From Sclerodactyla briareus (taxonomy: Eukaryota > Echinodermata > Holothuroidea > Dendrochirotida > Sclerodactylidae): a stretch of DNA of 64,000 bases. Shown piece by piece: positions 26,320 through 38,779 of this stretch (position 1 is its first letter; every line of letters starts with the position of its first letter). The translations under genes and the position numbers were made by a program. A model generated the notes under the pieces. The model ran no database searches. It was not told where the DNA came from and saw only the letters and a list, made by a program, of their open reading frames with translations. The stretch lies in assembly GCA_026419785.1 (NCBI GenBank), contig JAODTK010005762.1:62001-126000 (forward strand). Reading direction: 5' to 3'.

Positions 26320-26720
26320 AAACAGATTTGCAAGAGGGGGATTTCCAAGGAGGGGGAATCCAAGCAAGAGGGGAATTCAAGAGGGGAATTCCAAGCAGAG
26401 GGGAATTCAAAGCAAGAGTGGAATTCCATATGCCAGTGTATTACACAAGCCGAAGATCATTACACACGGGAATTCCAAGCAAGAGGGGAATTCCAAGGCA
26501 AGAGGGGAATTCCAAGGCACGAGGGGAATTCCAAGCAAAGAGGGGAATTCCAAGCAAGAGGGGAATTCCAAGCAAGAGGGGAAGTCCAAGAGGGGGATTG
26601 AAAGGGGAATTCCATTATAGCAGTGTATAAACAAGCACCAGATTCATTACGGCGGGGGGAATTCCAGCAAGAGGGGATTCAAAGAGGGGATTTGCAAGAG
26701 GGGGTTAAATATAGCAGTGT
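26320..26720 (+). repeat. ~18-bp minisatellite with GGGGAATTCC units
   Basis: The unit is close to AATTCCAAGCAAGAGGGG. GGGGAATTCC occurs exactly eight times, at 26383, 26485, 26504, 26523, 26542, 26560, 26604 and 26656, with several one-base variants between. Two longer blocks, near 26430-26465 and 26615-26650, interrupt the array with a shared phrase (GTGTATTACACAAGC-like, then ATTAC and GG), so the array itself has a larger repeated structure. Frames across it read as repeated GEFQAR peptides, a by-product of the 18-bp period. Confidence 0.9.
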
Positions 26721-27053
26721 ATTACACAAGACAATCATTACGGCGGTTGATTCTGTATGTTGTGTGGCAATCTGCAGTTCCGCTGAAAAAGGCTCTATTT
26801 GGACCATTTGTAAGTAATACACGGTTGGCTTCTTTTGTGATAGCATAGTGGCGATTCCATATGTTTTAGCTCGACCAGAGGGGGTCTGGTGCTCTTGTGG
26901 AATCATGTTAAGCTTAACCTGGGGGCATTACAAGTACCTAACTTTCGCGACATCAGGTATAGTTTCTCTCGTTTGCTATCAATGGTTGTAGCTGAATTTT
27001 GTTCGGACAGATTTTTTTCTTTATTGGATCAATAGGTTTCAGCGCTATTTAAT

Positions 27054-27347
27054 CTAGTTTTTTCTTGATGTAAATGCTGAGACCACTCGGTGGTATTTTA
27101 CCAGGCGTCTGTATCTTTCCCTTCCTGGTTCCATTTTCTGGGGCATATTGTGTGAAAATAATCTCTCGGCATAGCGTTCTGTTAAATGTTCACAATACTT
27201 GCGCTCTGTGATCGAACTTCTCCTCCTTGTATTCGGAACCTCTAACGCATGAGGATTGACCCCTCTCCATGAATTCCTTCCAGGTATCTCTACTTGATGT
27301 TTTAGGGATAAGTCAATGGCTTCTTTTATAGATTCGTTCGAGTGCAT
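27054..27347 (-). pseudogene. unassigned protein-like frame within the fossil region
   Basis: A 97-codon minus-strand frame is rich in Arg, Glu, Lys and Ser, with a charged C-terminal half. Its texture is more protein-like than that of the surrounding frames. It lies between the polymerase remnant and the capsid-like remnants, and could be a leftover of a Polinton gene or a later element. I do not recognise a family. Confidence 0.25.
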
Positions 27348-28727
27348 TCGCTACTTGGGTTGGAGTTTTGTCCGTTAGTGCTTCTGCTTCTCTTTGTATC
27401 TCTGGCTACGTAGACTATACGGGTCTAAAAGCATCTTAAGCATACATCTTAAGTTTTCTTACCAATTATCATGTGGTAAAAATTAAAAGGTATGTTGGTG
27501 CATATCGTTGGAATTGACATTGAACTGTTTACATGTTTGGTATGGGAATTAATTTTGGCGGTGCTTGTAAAGCTTGCCACCATTGCCTGCCTTTGATAAG
27601 CCAGGCTCGGGCTGTTCTCGTTGGACTTTGGGCTTTGCTAATTTTGTTTACGCACTTTCACCTTGCCATAACCTCTAGAAGAGTAGTATACGTTTTTAAT
27701 TATTTTCAGTTTTTATCCATTTGATTAAATTGGTTGTAATTTTAAGTAATTCATAATTTGCAATGCCGACAGCACCCTTGCCAATTATAACGAACAATAG
27801 TTCACATGTTTTTTGACTTTCACGGGGGGGTATAAAAATCACTAGCATGGTTCACGCTTCAAGTTTTCAGGAAATACTACATTTGACGTCATGATTGTAG
27901 TATTCTTGCATGCTCGATGAGTTACAAAAAAGTCTTGCTTTGAGGACCTTCTTATTTGCTAGTTTCATTAATAAATCCAGAGGTTGAGTCTTCTTCGGTC
28001 CATGTTTTGTTTATCTCTGCTTGAGTTGTTCTAAAGCTAAATAGTGCCTTTTTCTTTCTTATTGAGCCTCTGCACGATCTTTTAGATTAGAAAATAGAAA
28101 TTTGACCACTAAAGCTCGGCCTTATAACGCCACCACCTACCAGCTTAGCTATTGTTGCCATTTTTATTATTCCCGTTTTTAATATTTAAGTGGTTAGCTT
28201 TATAATTTCATCTGGCAGTATACCCTAATTCACCAACCATCTTGTGTTGCTAGTGCCACTGCCTAACAGAGCAGTCAATTGAAAAAAACCATTCGTTGAC
28301 GTCGTTTACCAGATCGGGGGTTTTTAATTTAGCATTTAATCGCAAGCATGCTATATACAATTCTTATACCCCCAACCATTTGCTCCGTGATATACAGGTT
28401 TATGATATGATCAGTACTGTTGACATTTGTTAGATTCTATGTTTTTTTTACAATTGATTATTCGACTGAAAGGTTCGACTGCTTCAGACACTACATTGAC
28501 TTAGGTTCAATTCAGGAGTTTATAACTTTGATAAATGAAATAAACCGGCCCACTACAACTGCAAATGCAGTTAATCCTATGTAAGGCAAGTAAGCAACTT
28601 TCACACCATATCTGAAGGTGTTGTGATCGTTCAGTTTTTTTTCCTTTTGTTTTATATTGTACTCGCAACTCTTTTTCCTGTAGCAACTCTAGCTGGGTTT
28701 TTCTACTTTGTAACCTTAATACTGTGG

Positions 28728-28812
28728 TTTCACTTGTGGTCCACTGGTTCACTGTGGTTCCACTTGGTTTCACTGGTGGTTCAATGGTTTCACTTGTGAT
28801 TCCAATGGTTCA
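28728..28812 (+). repeat. short minisatellite (GGTTCCACTTGT-like)
   Basis: About seven imperfect units of 10-14 bases based on TGGTTTCACTTG and TGGTTCCACT occur in succession. No gene context. Confidence 0.75.
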
Positions 28813-29379
28813 GTTATATTCGTATCCTATTATTTAAATGAAATATGTCTTGCAGTTATAAGTTCAGCAGCAAGTGGAGCTAAGATTACTCCAAGTTTAT
28901 AAGCTCACAACAAAAATGTGATAGGGCATTGAGACTAGTGGATCATTTCTCTAATTCTTTAGAGGAAGCTTAAACATCATCAATTTCTGCATTTATCCTC
29001 TATCCATAACCAAAAGAGCATGTAACAAAATTGTTATTGTAGTCGAACAAATGACTTGATCATCTCATGACCAAATTTCGCTTTGTATCTAGAATGTAAT
29101 TTTAAAAGTTCTTCTAATTATAATGTTCGGGACTTTCAAGGGTATAATGTTTTCCAAAATATGGAACGGAATCACCACCCCTAATGACGGGTGTAATCTG
29201 ATTATCAACAAGGCTTTTGGTCTTCAACATCTTCGGGTATATTTGTGCAACTCATCCATGGTTACTGAATAGAGGGATACATTTAAATAGAATAAGATTG
29301 ATTAATGTTTCTGTATTTAAAATAATATACTCCTGAAATTACAAGTATGCTCAAGCTGATAATTGTGGTAGACATAGGT

Positions 29380-29460
29380 ACTTATTACAAGAAACTTGTA
29401 AGTTCTTATTAAAAAACTTGTACTTGTAGGCTGATCTGTGTTTAAGTAAAAGTTTGAAGT
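29380..29460 (+). repeat. ACTTGTAAGTTCTTATTA-type repeat, left block
   Basis: This contains ACTTGTAAGTTCTTATTA followed by a phrase near GCTGATCTGTGTTTAAGTA. The same pair of phrases recurs at about 30530-30720, so the intervening 1.1 kb is bracketed by related repeats. Confidence 0.65.
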
Positions 29461-29549
29461 ATGCACTTATCTGAATATGGTATATTTAATTAATTATTAA
29501 AGTTTTCATAAAAGTAATTGTATTTTACAATTTACATAAATATATTATT

Positions 29550-30240
29550 ATCAGTTCTAGAATATCATTTTCAAACATGACTGTTTCAAATTCCTCTGAT
29601 GTAGTTCTTCCAAGAAAACTATATTGAAGTTCTACTTCAGGAAAGAATCGCATATTAACAAGAGTCAATGTAAATGTTGCACCATGTTTTGATGCTCTGC
29701 CCATGAGAACCCCAAAAACATTTCATTTAACTACAGTTTAATATAAACCTCTACACCAAATAAATTTTTTACTGTTGCATCTAATTGTATTGTAGTGTCA
29801 TCAATAATACAGCTTTACATTTCATTGATAAACCTTTACCTCGTGTAAATAATTTTTAAATAAGTTTCGTAATGGTTTACTAGTATCTTTTACACGTGTG
29901 CCATTTTCAGTTTATAGCATGATTACTCTTGGTTTTCAAAACAACATAAGTCCAATTCCTTTCTTTAATGCTGCTTCAAAGCTATTAATAGTAGCTGAAG
30001 GTGCTAGGATATGTATTTTGATATTTTGCATTCGTTTGCAATACTTTAAAAGTTTAGGAAAATAAGTTTTGCTAATTGTTTAAACATATATTTCATCTTG
30101 AGTTGGTTATTCAATTGTATCATTAGATGTCATCTAATACATGTTGTAAACCAAATAATTTCTTCATCCGTTTTTTTAATTTCATTATTGCGAATATCAA
30201 AAGGCCATTGACCTTGGAAACAAAATGAAAATTGTTTGGT
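29550..30240 (-). pseudogene. weak protein-like remnant within the fossil region
   Basis: The minus strand around 29570-29710 has a run of protein-like text with aromatic and acidic residues (for example FFPEVELQYSFLGRTT). Surrounding sequence is AT-rich with fragmentary coding texture. It is probably a decayed gene of the Polinton-like element; no family was recognised. It is broken. Confidence 0.25.
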
Positions 30241-30519
30241 CGCTGCCAAACTAAGGTGTGTATAATGTACCTCAGCAGCTTTATAAATAGTTTCAATAAT
30301 GATCAATTTGACCAGAATTTTGTTTTTCGTAACACTGGTGGTAAAACTGAAAAATCTCTCGTTGAATCAAAATTCCGCCACATCTTAAATCTAGTTGTTT
30401 CTTTCTTAGTTGCCGTTGGTTATTCTAATTCTTTCTATTGTAAACCATTTTTTTTTAAATAATTTAAATTTGTATGAAGTTGTACTATTTTCTCTCACGG
30501 TGCACGTTCTTATACAATC

Positions 30520-30720
30520 ACTTGTAGGGTTCTTATTACAATAACTTTGTAACTTTATTAACTGTAATTTATTATTACAATAAAGTGTAAATTCTTATTA
30601 CAATAAATTGTAACTTCTTATTACAATAACTTGTAAATTCTTATTACAATAATTGTAAGTTCTAAAAAAAATACAAACCTTGTAACTTGTAGGGTGGATC
30701 TGTTTTAAGTATAAGTTTTG
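30520..30720 (+). repeat. ~24-bp tandem repeat, TTCTTATTACAATAA units
   Basis: TTCTTATTACAATAA or a close variant recurs about six times, separated by variants of ACTTGTAA. The array ends in a phrase shared with the block at 29380-29460 (GGATCTGTTTTAAGTATAAG-like). Confidence 0.8.
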
Positions 30721-31533
30721 AATGTTTTTTTGCATTTAAAATTTCATTTATTTTGCGCTAGTGTTTTATCCGTAATGACATGCATTTTCTTTTCAAGCAA
30801 TTTTCGTATGAATCAAACTTTTGCAATAAAATAAACACAACCATGGGGGTTCTCTAAAATCTTTCACTAAAACACTTATTATTTGGGACAAAATCCAACA
30901 ACTTCGATTGGCATGTTACCACTAAACGCTTAATTCACTGATCATGAATTAGAATCTGTATGTTTTTATGACAATTCCTTAGTTGCAGCACAACATCTAT
31001 GATATATAACGCTTTCATCACCTTTGAAAAGTTCGTAATACTCTGATGAGAGTAATGTTAATTGGTAGAATCCAAGACATAAATTCAGAATCTTGCCAGA
31101 CCCAGACGGTTTTATAAGCGTCATTCCATGCTAGAGGGGACCAAATGATAACGATGTGTTCAAATAATTTTTGTATTTCATTCTAATGATTAACACAAAC
31201 TCTGTTTTGCCACACCAGTTTGACTGCATACGAGTGCCGAAGGAGGCTACTTTGGGAACCAACATTAAGAATATTTATTTTTATTTAAAATGGTGCTGAA
31301 CTAAATCTTCCATTCTTAAGAATGAGCTGTGCATCCATGACACATAAAATATAACAGTACAAATTCCCGCTAGTTCTGATCTTTTTCCAGTTGAATGGTA
31401 ATACCTTCAGAACATTTTCTATTCTCCTACCACTACCGTTATTTTTATTATCATCACGCTTCTCTAGCTAACCAAAGAGCGTATTGATCTTTCAAATAAT
31501 CCGACAGAGTTACATCACAAAAGGTTCAGTTCT

Positions 31534-32025
31534 TTAACAAGGCCTATGCTGCAAAAATGTGTGACAATTTTCATCCCAATGTGGATATATTTGCAGCCTT
31601 GCGCATAACAACTGAACTTCGGAAATGCATTCGATAGAAGTAAATGGGGACTTTATGCAATTTTTGGATGGTAAAATTACTCGTGTCTCATTAATTTTCG
31701 CCACTTTATGGGGGTACTCAAATACCATGAGGATACCCTTCATGCTTTTTGCTAGTGTGTTCAGATAAATATCCACGTTGTATCTCTTTTGTTAATGTAA
31801 TGTTTATGTGTCTCAATACTTGTCATAAAGTATAGCAAGTTTGTTTGATACTGGTTCTAAAATTCTAGCTAGCTCTGCTAGTAAGCATTTTCGCGATTCT
31901 AAACTGAATCCACTTATTTTATAACTGGCGCCTGTGTCTGTGCTTTCAATCACACGACCAGAATCATTAAATGTTAATTCATAACTAAGACGGTCATTGA
32001 GGCCGCATGATATAATTAGGGGCAT
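31534..32025 (-). pseudogene. possible capsid-type remnant of the Polinton (fossil)
   Basis: Two minus-strand stretches (31534-31776 and 31813-32025) have protein-like composition, including LAKSMKGILMVFE, a phrase that recalls the 'K-G-hydrophobic-F' strand seen in Polinton major capsid proteins. Position and strand fit a late gene of such an element. The assignment rests on texture and on one short phrase. The remnant is broken. Confidence 0.35.
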
Positions 32026-32735
32026 ATGATTGTCAGCAGCTCAAAATACAGAGGAGGTAAATCGTCTCACTAGGGCCATCGGCAAGAGCTTATAGACTTA
32101 CCATCGTTGCTGAGGTCTCTTATTTCAGCTTCAAATTCTCAATTGTCAATTGGATTTCCATTACCAAATGCTCGATGACGCCCATATGTTTTGAGGTCTT
32201 CTCGGGGAACCATAACTCGATATAGCAGTGATCCACATCGCATCGCTAGGGAATAAATTTCATTGCCTTCTAGTTTAACACTTATCTTTTTAACAAGATT
32301 GCTCTACCAAGGATTGTGGACAATGTTCTGTTTGAATCGGCATCAGATATTAATTCAATATTAAGCTAGTATGCGTTGTGACCGGGTACTATGACCTCAT
32401 CTACCCTAAATTTGGAAATCTAACCGGTAACATTTGGTTTTGATCTTTGTGCTGGGGTTGTCGTGATCACAAGATTGTATAATACCTTTCACACATAGAT
32501 GCATTAGTAATGTTGTATGTGACAACTGTGGCCCGTATTGCGTTGTCATTTAGTGAATACAATATACTTTTAAATAAAAATGGAATGACGTTGCATTGGA
32601 TTGATTTATAGGAGGGAAGAAAATCCGCTCTGGAAGATGATGCGGATGAGACAACATTCTATCAATTGATGATTCATTTGATGTCAAAGCTAATAAATCT
32701 AGACGAAGGGGTGGATTTGTCTTTGAATGAGCGTT

Positions 32736-33682
32736 TTAAAGCCGCGTTTCCATGCAGCGGGGCGGGCGGGCGGGGCGGGCGTCAGAAAAAATCGGACTCA
32801 TCGTTATTTTCAATGGAGCAGTTTCAATGCACGCGGACGGGCGGGCGGGCGGAGGGCGTTTATCGAATCGGTCATGTAGCGATTTTTTTTTTTTTCGCCA
32901 GCCCGCCGTGTCCGAGTGGTATTTCGCAATCCAAATTCCCGGAGATCCCTACAATCTTACCGGCTTGAAGCGGATAAATGGAGAGTAGAGACAATTTGTA
33001 GGTTCAAATAATGTTCCCAAACAAACATTCAAAACTGTTTAAACAATAGGGATGAGATTTTATACAGATTGTGTATATATTCAAACGCGTTAGAACTCTT
33101 TTGAACAACATATTTACAGGTTTATTAGAAACCGAATGATATGTAAGCATTTTGTTTTTTTTTGCTAATTAAATCGCCAAAACATGTCAATTGTGAAGTT
33201 TTAATGGTGGGCCGTAATCGTTCACATTAAGAACAAGGGTTTTCAGAAATGAACCACCGGTTTGTTTAGGTTTAAACCTAGTATGCGTCAGGGTTTGACA
33301 ACAACGTCAACGACGGACAATGACAACAACGACAACAACAACAACGACACGACAACAACAAAAACGAAGACAACGACAACAACGGCAACAACAACAATAA
33401 CAACACAACAAAACGGCCAACGACAAGGACACGACAACAACAATAACAATAATAACAATCATAATACATTATAACATTAATAACAATAATAATAATACAA
33501 TATTATAATATAGGGAGACATCGGTTCTTATATAGCGCATATACACGATAAAAGTGAAGAGAGGTGCGTGACTCGAGAAAAAACGCCCGCCGCCCGCCCG
33601 CGTGCATGGAAACGAGTCTTCCAAAACGCCGCCCGCCCGTCCGCCCGCCCGCCAGCCCCGCGTGCATGGAAACGCAGCTTAA
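32736..33682. mobile_element. ~940-bp inverted-repeat DNA transposon flanked by TTAA
   Basis: The left end reads TTAA then AGCCGCGTTTCCATGCA. The right end, reverse-complemented, reads TTAA then GCTGCGTTTCCATGCA. Both continue into GCGGGGC and GGCGGGCGG tracts. TTAA at 32736-32739 and 33679-33682 is a plausible target duplication, as used by piggyBac and Kolobok transposons. Internal near-copies of GTTTCNATGCACGCGG at about 32825 and of its reverse complement near 33600 give repeated GC-rich subterminal blocks. The interior is low-complexity and holds an AAC-rich microsatellite; no transposase is present. It is a non-autonomous element younger than the AT-rich fossil it interrupts. Exact superfamily is inference. 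Confidence 0.75.
33297..33505 (+). repeat. AAC/ACG-rich microsatellite
   Basis: Imperfect ACA and AAC trinucleotides with ACG variants grade into AAT-rich repeats near 33440-33510. They form the interior of the TTAA-flanked element. The Thr/Asn-rich frame is an artefact. Confidence 0.9.
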
Positions 33683-35958
33683 AAGAATTAGAGTAGATGA
33701 TTTCTATGGACAATATGAAAAAAAAAAAAAAAAAATGGATAATCCCAAATGTTAAACATTATGATAATTTAAAACTTGAGGGTGATAATCTTTAGTAAAA
33801 AAAGTAAAAGGATATTAACAGTAACTCCGAAGGATATAAAAGCAAGTTCTCTATGTATTAATGATAATAAAATTCAATGTTGTAAATACTATTACGAATA
33901 AAATGGGGTTTGTTGAGACTCAAGATCCTCCAAAAAGTAACACCAAAGCAAAGACAAGTTATTGAAAACATTTCAATAAATCGCATTGAATACGGAAAAT
34001 ATCTGAAATGAAAGAAAACTGCAGGAAGGTGCTAATGATATTGATCAATCAATTACAGTGAGATGCACGCACTATTCGATCAGGGTTAGCTAGCACAGAA
34101 GGATGTGACAGTTTATAACCAAACAGAACTTAGTATCAGAGAACTACTAGCTCTCGAAGAAGCTCTACAAAAATGTGTGGTGAGCGTGTCAATAATTGCA
34201 AACTGCAAAGAATTGCGATGTTATATTATTTGAAACAAAATATCTCGCGCAAAGCACAGAGGAGAGGGAATGAAGAAGCTGAAAAAAGAAATCAAAGCAA
34301 GAATAAAAGACTTGGAAATGAAGAAGAGTGGTAGAGTGGGAAGCAAGTGCAAGTATAAATGATTTAGAGCATTGGCGTGGGACAGATTAAAGAAACTATC
34401 AATCAATTTTTAAATGAAGACACGACAATATCGGAAAAAGTAGAATTTTATTTAGAGAAAGGTGTACCGTGTGTTAGTATATTACCGGATAGCATACGCT
34501 ATTAGCACTATTGTTTACAAGCCTTCCTTGCAGGTGTTAAAGTTGTTGTGCCACCCCAACCAAGTCCAACCCTGAGTGTTGTATTAAAACAACAGATTAT
34601 TAAAGATATTCTATAAAAGCATTGCCAATGTATTGGGAAGTGAGGTTCTAAACGTGCGGATCCACTGCCAGGCATCATCGGTGGTGTTGTTCGTGGCCAT
34701 TAAAGCATGAGTGTGCTGTTGGATAGCTGGCAGAAAAAATGATGTGGGGCATTTGTTACGGTGTTGTAGCTTGGTAGTTATTTACTTGAATAAAAATTCT
34801 TGACGTAGATTATTTAAGTACATAGAAAGCTATATGAAATACTTGCAATCCCAGTCACCCCAACGATGTGATGGCAAGTTTGTCATTTTCATGTTCACTT
34901 GCAGATTTGGATATTTGGGGATCTGGTGTTGCTAATGTAGTGGGTGATTCAACTGGTTTAGTTTTATCATCAAATGTAGTGGAGTTGCAAGTGGTTCATC
35001 GATATCATATCATCAAAATCACTAAAAAGTTCACTAAAAGGTGGTTGTCATCAATAACACCGCAGCTGAAAATAATCATTTCGTACCGAGGCTGTTGTTG
35101 TTTCTGGGCCCAGTTGAATTTCACTCATTATTATAACTTATGGGTACCAATCCTTTCAAGTTTAGATCGTAGGCATATGTAAACAGTGTGACCGACTACA
35201 AAGTCTACTTCGCTACGAGCAGAATTGCAGTGAGCGCTGATAGCCGATTTTAAAATACTTGTAAATCTACTGGCAAAATAATACCAATCCTCTAATTAGA
35301 CAAAAAACTGTCTTTTAGCATCTAGGAGAGGCCCCAGGTGTGTCGAAAAAAAACTTGTTTTTTGTTTGAGTTGTTGCCCACCTAAATACAATAAACAAAA
35401 TTTCTCATGCTATCATTGAGGGTCTCTGTGCAAATATCTGTTAGACCTTCAGATCGGGGTATGACAAACCCTCTCCAAGCGTCTTCTACTGGGCCTTGAG
35501 ATAGGTGAGAAACTGTGTATTTAGCTGTACGAGGTTGATTTTTAACCAAAAGCCATTGCAGTTGCATCTGTGTACCCTTCATGTGTATTGTGTAAACTAC
35601 TAGTGTCTAATTTACCGTCTAATACAATTGAATTCCAGCATAAGCAGTGCCTAAACAATTACTATGGGTATTGACATGTTGCTTCCAATTTGATTTCTGT
35701 GAAACATGAAAACGATGACATATGTCTCATATGCTGACATGTCTATATTATTATTCAATGCATTATAATGATTTTGAAATGGTGTGGGACAACTCATTTC
35801 TGTAGCAGCCTTCGACAAGAAATAACATGAAACCTATACCAAGCTTTTAATTGTACTGGTCTGTATGTTGGGGGTGGTCATAGCTGACACCACATCCTGA
35901 GGTTCTACACCAAATTACAAGTTGAGTTGATTTTGCCAAAATTGCATCGGGTTTGAGT

Positions 35959-36174
35959 TCAATCGTTATAGACCTCATCAGATTGGACGTGTGGTACTAC
36001 ATATTTTTCAAATACATCTGGTAGATCGATGCCAAATGTGTCAGTATTTGATAAATGTATAGTTTGACTTGTAAAGTCTGTTTTTCTCAAAGGATCTTTA
36101 TTGCCTGGTGGTGAATAGATACTCCTAACTTTGTATCTTTTTGAATAATTGCTTTGAAATGCTGGTGGTAACAT
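35959..36174 (-). pseudogene. unassigned protein-like frame, possible Polinton remnant (fossil)
   Basis: A 71-codon minus-strand frame has natural-looking composition (for example NTDTFGIDLPDVFEKYVVPH). It starts at an ATG followed by LPPAFQSNYSKRY and is preceded upstream by a T-rich tract. It lies where structural genes would be expected in the element. No family was recognised, and the neighbourhood is broken. Confidence 0.35.
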
Positions 36175-36599
36175 TTTTTTGTTTTTTTTTCATTTTAAAA
36201 ACATATATAATTTAAATAAATGAATCATACTTATGAAATTAAAACTTTGAAAAGGTCGTTTGCCTTGGGAACTACTATACGACAATAGTACAGGAATTTA
36301 AAAATGACTTTGAAATCAGCTATATTTTGGATAGGTTATTACAATATTTCTAAAGGTGAAAAAATATGTATATGGTTGGTAGTGATGTAAGTGAATTTTC
36401 CATTGCCGCTGGCCTTTACAATGTGGATCGACTGGTGCATTTGATCACCAGTGAATTATCTTGGGTGGCGATTATGGTCAATAAATACAATGGGAATTTG
36501 AAACTAAGTTCCAGAAAATAATGCTATTAAATTTTCTGAAGATATTGCAAGACTTTTTTCACTTACTACAGATTGGCTGTTGATGGTGAACCATTGGAA

Positions 36600-36860
36600 A
36601 AGTGGACATGCAACCATTCAAAGCTATTTATTTACACTGTGATCAAATTTCTTCCACCAATAATATAATAACGGAAAACCATCTAACATGTTGGGTGTCA
36701 TTCCATTGGGTAATGACCCATACTCCGGAAGTAGCATACATACAGAATGGAGCACTAAAATTGAAAAAACCGTTGGAAAATGGCCTAATTAATGAAATGA
36801 ATTCAGCATCAAAGATGCAGATGGTAATGATATTAATAATAAGGGCTGCCACTGGATAAT
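36600..36860 (+). pseudogene. possible minor-capsid-type remnant of the Polinton (fossil)
   Basis: The plus strand around 36680-36860 carries short runs of protein-like text (for example MLGVIPLGNDPYSGSS) ending in a phrase of the kind found near strand-rich capsid proteins. The strand is opposite to the polymerase remnant, which is usual for some Polinton genes. It is broken. The assignment is tentative. Confidence 0.33.
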
Positions 36861-38629
36861 TACTTTAGACATAAACTATGGTAATAAGCTACTTTGGAAT
36901 TTCCAATACAATTAGCACCTGCAATATGATATTCAAATATCAATGAGGGTATGAATAGTATGATTAGTGAATATGGAAAAATCTACATTGGGAAAATTGT
37001 ACCAAATGATTGTAACACCAATTCTTGTTCATGACTATCATGGGATAATTAAAATATATGTGGGATGATTTTCATCAAACAGCCTATGGGTATGTTGAAT
37101 AGTGATCATAATGTTTTGATGGTTTGGTATATGGAGGAAAAAACAATAGAACCAAGGGGAATTATACAGGAAGGAATTGATTTTACAAAGAATACACCTT
37201 ACTATTTATCTGAAAATGGTTTTATATAGCGCCGAATGAATGGTTTCAGGAGTGTACGTTAGTTCATAGTGGTGGTCGTTGTTTTGTAGCACAAATGAGG
37301 GTATGAATGTTATTGCAATCTTTTAGTTGATAATTCTGGTATGTATTAAGAATTAACATCAAATATTAAAAATAAAACGACACTACTTATAAATGACGGA
37401 CATTTATGCCAAACAGTTACGCAGCAGAATCAGAATGAGGGCTACTTTCCGACTACAAAAATTGATAATATTAAAAAAAGAAAATAGTAAGCTGGAGAGA
37501 TATTAAAAGAGTTCACTGTATTAAAAAAGTATCAAAAAATTATATACTATAAACTACACTAGAAACTATTCGAGGTGTGTGGAGTGTACTTGTGATTCAG
37601 GTTGCAGCTATGGGTGGAGGATTACTTCACCCATTGGTTGCTCTGGACGTGTTGCATTGCTTGTGGTGTTATTGTTGGCAATCAAAGTTTTCAATAAAAA
37701 AACTTAAAACTAAGAAATAAAAAACATACAATGAAAGTATTAACTTTGGCCCAGAGCAAACAAAATACTATTTGTGAATAGATTTCACAAGCTATGGATG
37801 ATGGTGCTATCAATCAAGAAGAATTTCTACTATTAACCCAAGGAAACAGACCAAGTTCAATGAATGAAAGAAATATTAGAGGAAAGACAAAAACCTGCAT
37901 CTGTACCAGATAATGATAAAGTCGTACAAGCAGCTCTAGATAAACAAAAAAAGGAGCTCATTCAAATTTAAATGATTCAGCGTCAAGGTTTAAAATAGGT
38001 TATAGATGTCAGAATGAAATACCCCCTCCTTAATAATCCAATTCATAATAAGCTTTAGTCACATGTGAACAAAGTATCCCTCTCTCCGTTGGATACCAAA
38101 GGTACATACCGAGGATGGTGTTCACACGATGCTTATGGATTTAGACCTGAGGCCCTAATTCCCAATAAGTATTTTCAAGAGACCCGGTGTGATCCTGAAT
38201 ATACTTATAAGTGTTTTTATATTCAAGAGACCTTGGGGTGTTTTTGTGAATGAGCCAGAAAAACACTCATTTTATATACTACTGTATTAAATGGGGCGCC
38301 ATCACCAGTTGGCACTTACATGAAGGTTTGTTTTGCCCCCAGATTGCCGAAATTGATACTCCCAAGCCTTTTGACACTGTCCAAATCATCATCATGAGAA
38401 TAATGGCCTATGCCTCAGGAATTTTCATTCCAACGGATATTCTCTCAAAGGATTGGTCCCTACTTCTCCTGAGAAGGCAGAAGGCATGGTTGTTGTTAGT
38501 TTAAAAAATGGAGGACAAAAAATTGCAAAAGAATAGCATTGAGTAGTACTGATACAAACCTAAAGTCAATTTCCCGTGACATCCAGCTATGCTGGTTGAA
38601 CCATTGTGATGCCCCATATCATTCTATCT

Positions 38630-38765
38630 AGTCTAGGATCTATCTATTATCTATTATCTATCTATCTATCTATTCTATTCGATCTATCTATCATCTTATC
38701 TCTCTAGCGATCTAATCATCTATCTACTATGTCTCATCTATCGTTCATCTATCTATCTGTCTGTC
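38630..38765 (+). repeat. TCTA/TATC microsatellite
   Basis: Tetranucleotide repeats of ATCT with variants run for about 130 bases. They mark the approximate right border of the AT-rich fossil region. Confidence 0.9.
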
Positions 38766-38779
38766 AACTTTTGGTTTTT

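Larger units (their letters stand above)
22200..38500. mobile_element. broken Polinton/Maverick-like element (fossil)
   Basis: A roughly 16-kb AT-rich block stands out from its more GC-rich neighbours. Its length fits the usual 15-20 kb of Polintons. The diagnostic part is a minus-strand remnant of a protein-primed type-B DNA polymerase at its left. Protein-like remnants further right resemble capsid-type proteins of these elements. I did not find an integrase, an ATPase or the terminal inverted repeats, so both borders are approximate: the left is set by the end of the 5.2-kb duplication and the right by the microsatellite near 38630. It is broken with many breaks throughout and is clearly old. 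Later insertions sit inside it, including a TTAA-flanked element (32736-33682) and simple repeats. Parts of the block may belong to other elements. Confidence 0.6.

Noticed and set aside
26302-26630. Two overlapping ~100-codon frames with repeated GEFQ and ARG peptides
   Set aside because: They are translations of the 18-bp minisatellite in different frames; the other strand is also open through it. This is the behaviour of a repeat whose length is a multiple of three, not of a gene.
26320-26720. CRISPR-like array
   Set aside because: The unit is a continuous ~18-bp minisatellite without unique spacers of constant length, and the genome is animal-like.
33262-33474. Thr/Asn-rich 70-codon frame
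   Set aside because: It is the AAC/ACG microsatellite read in one frame.
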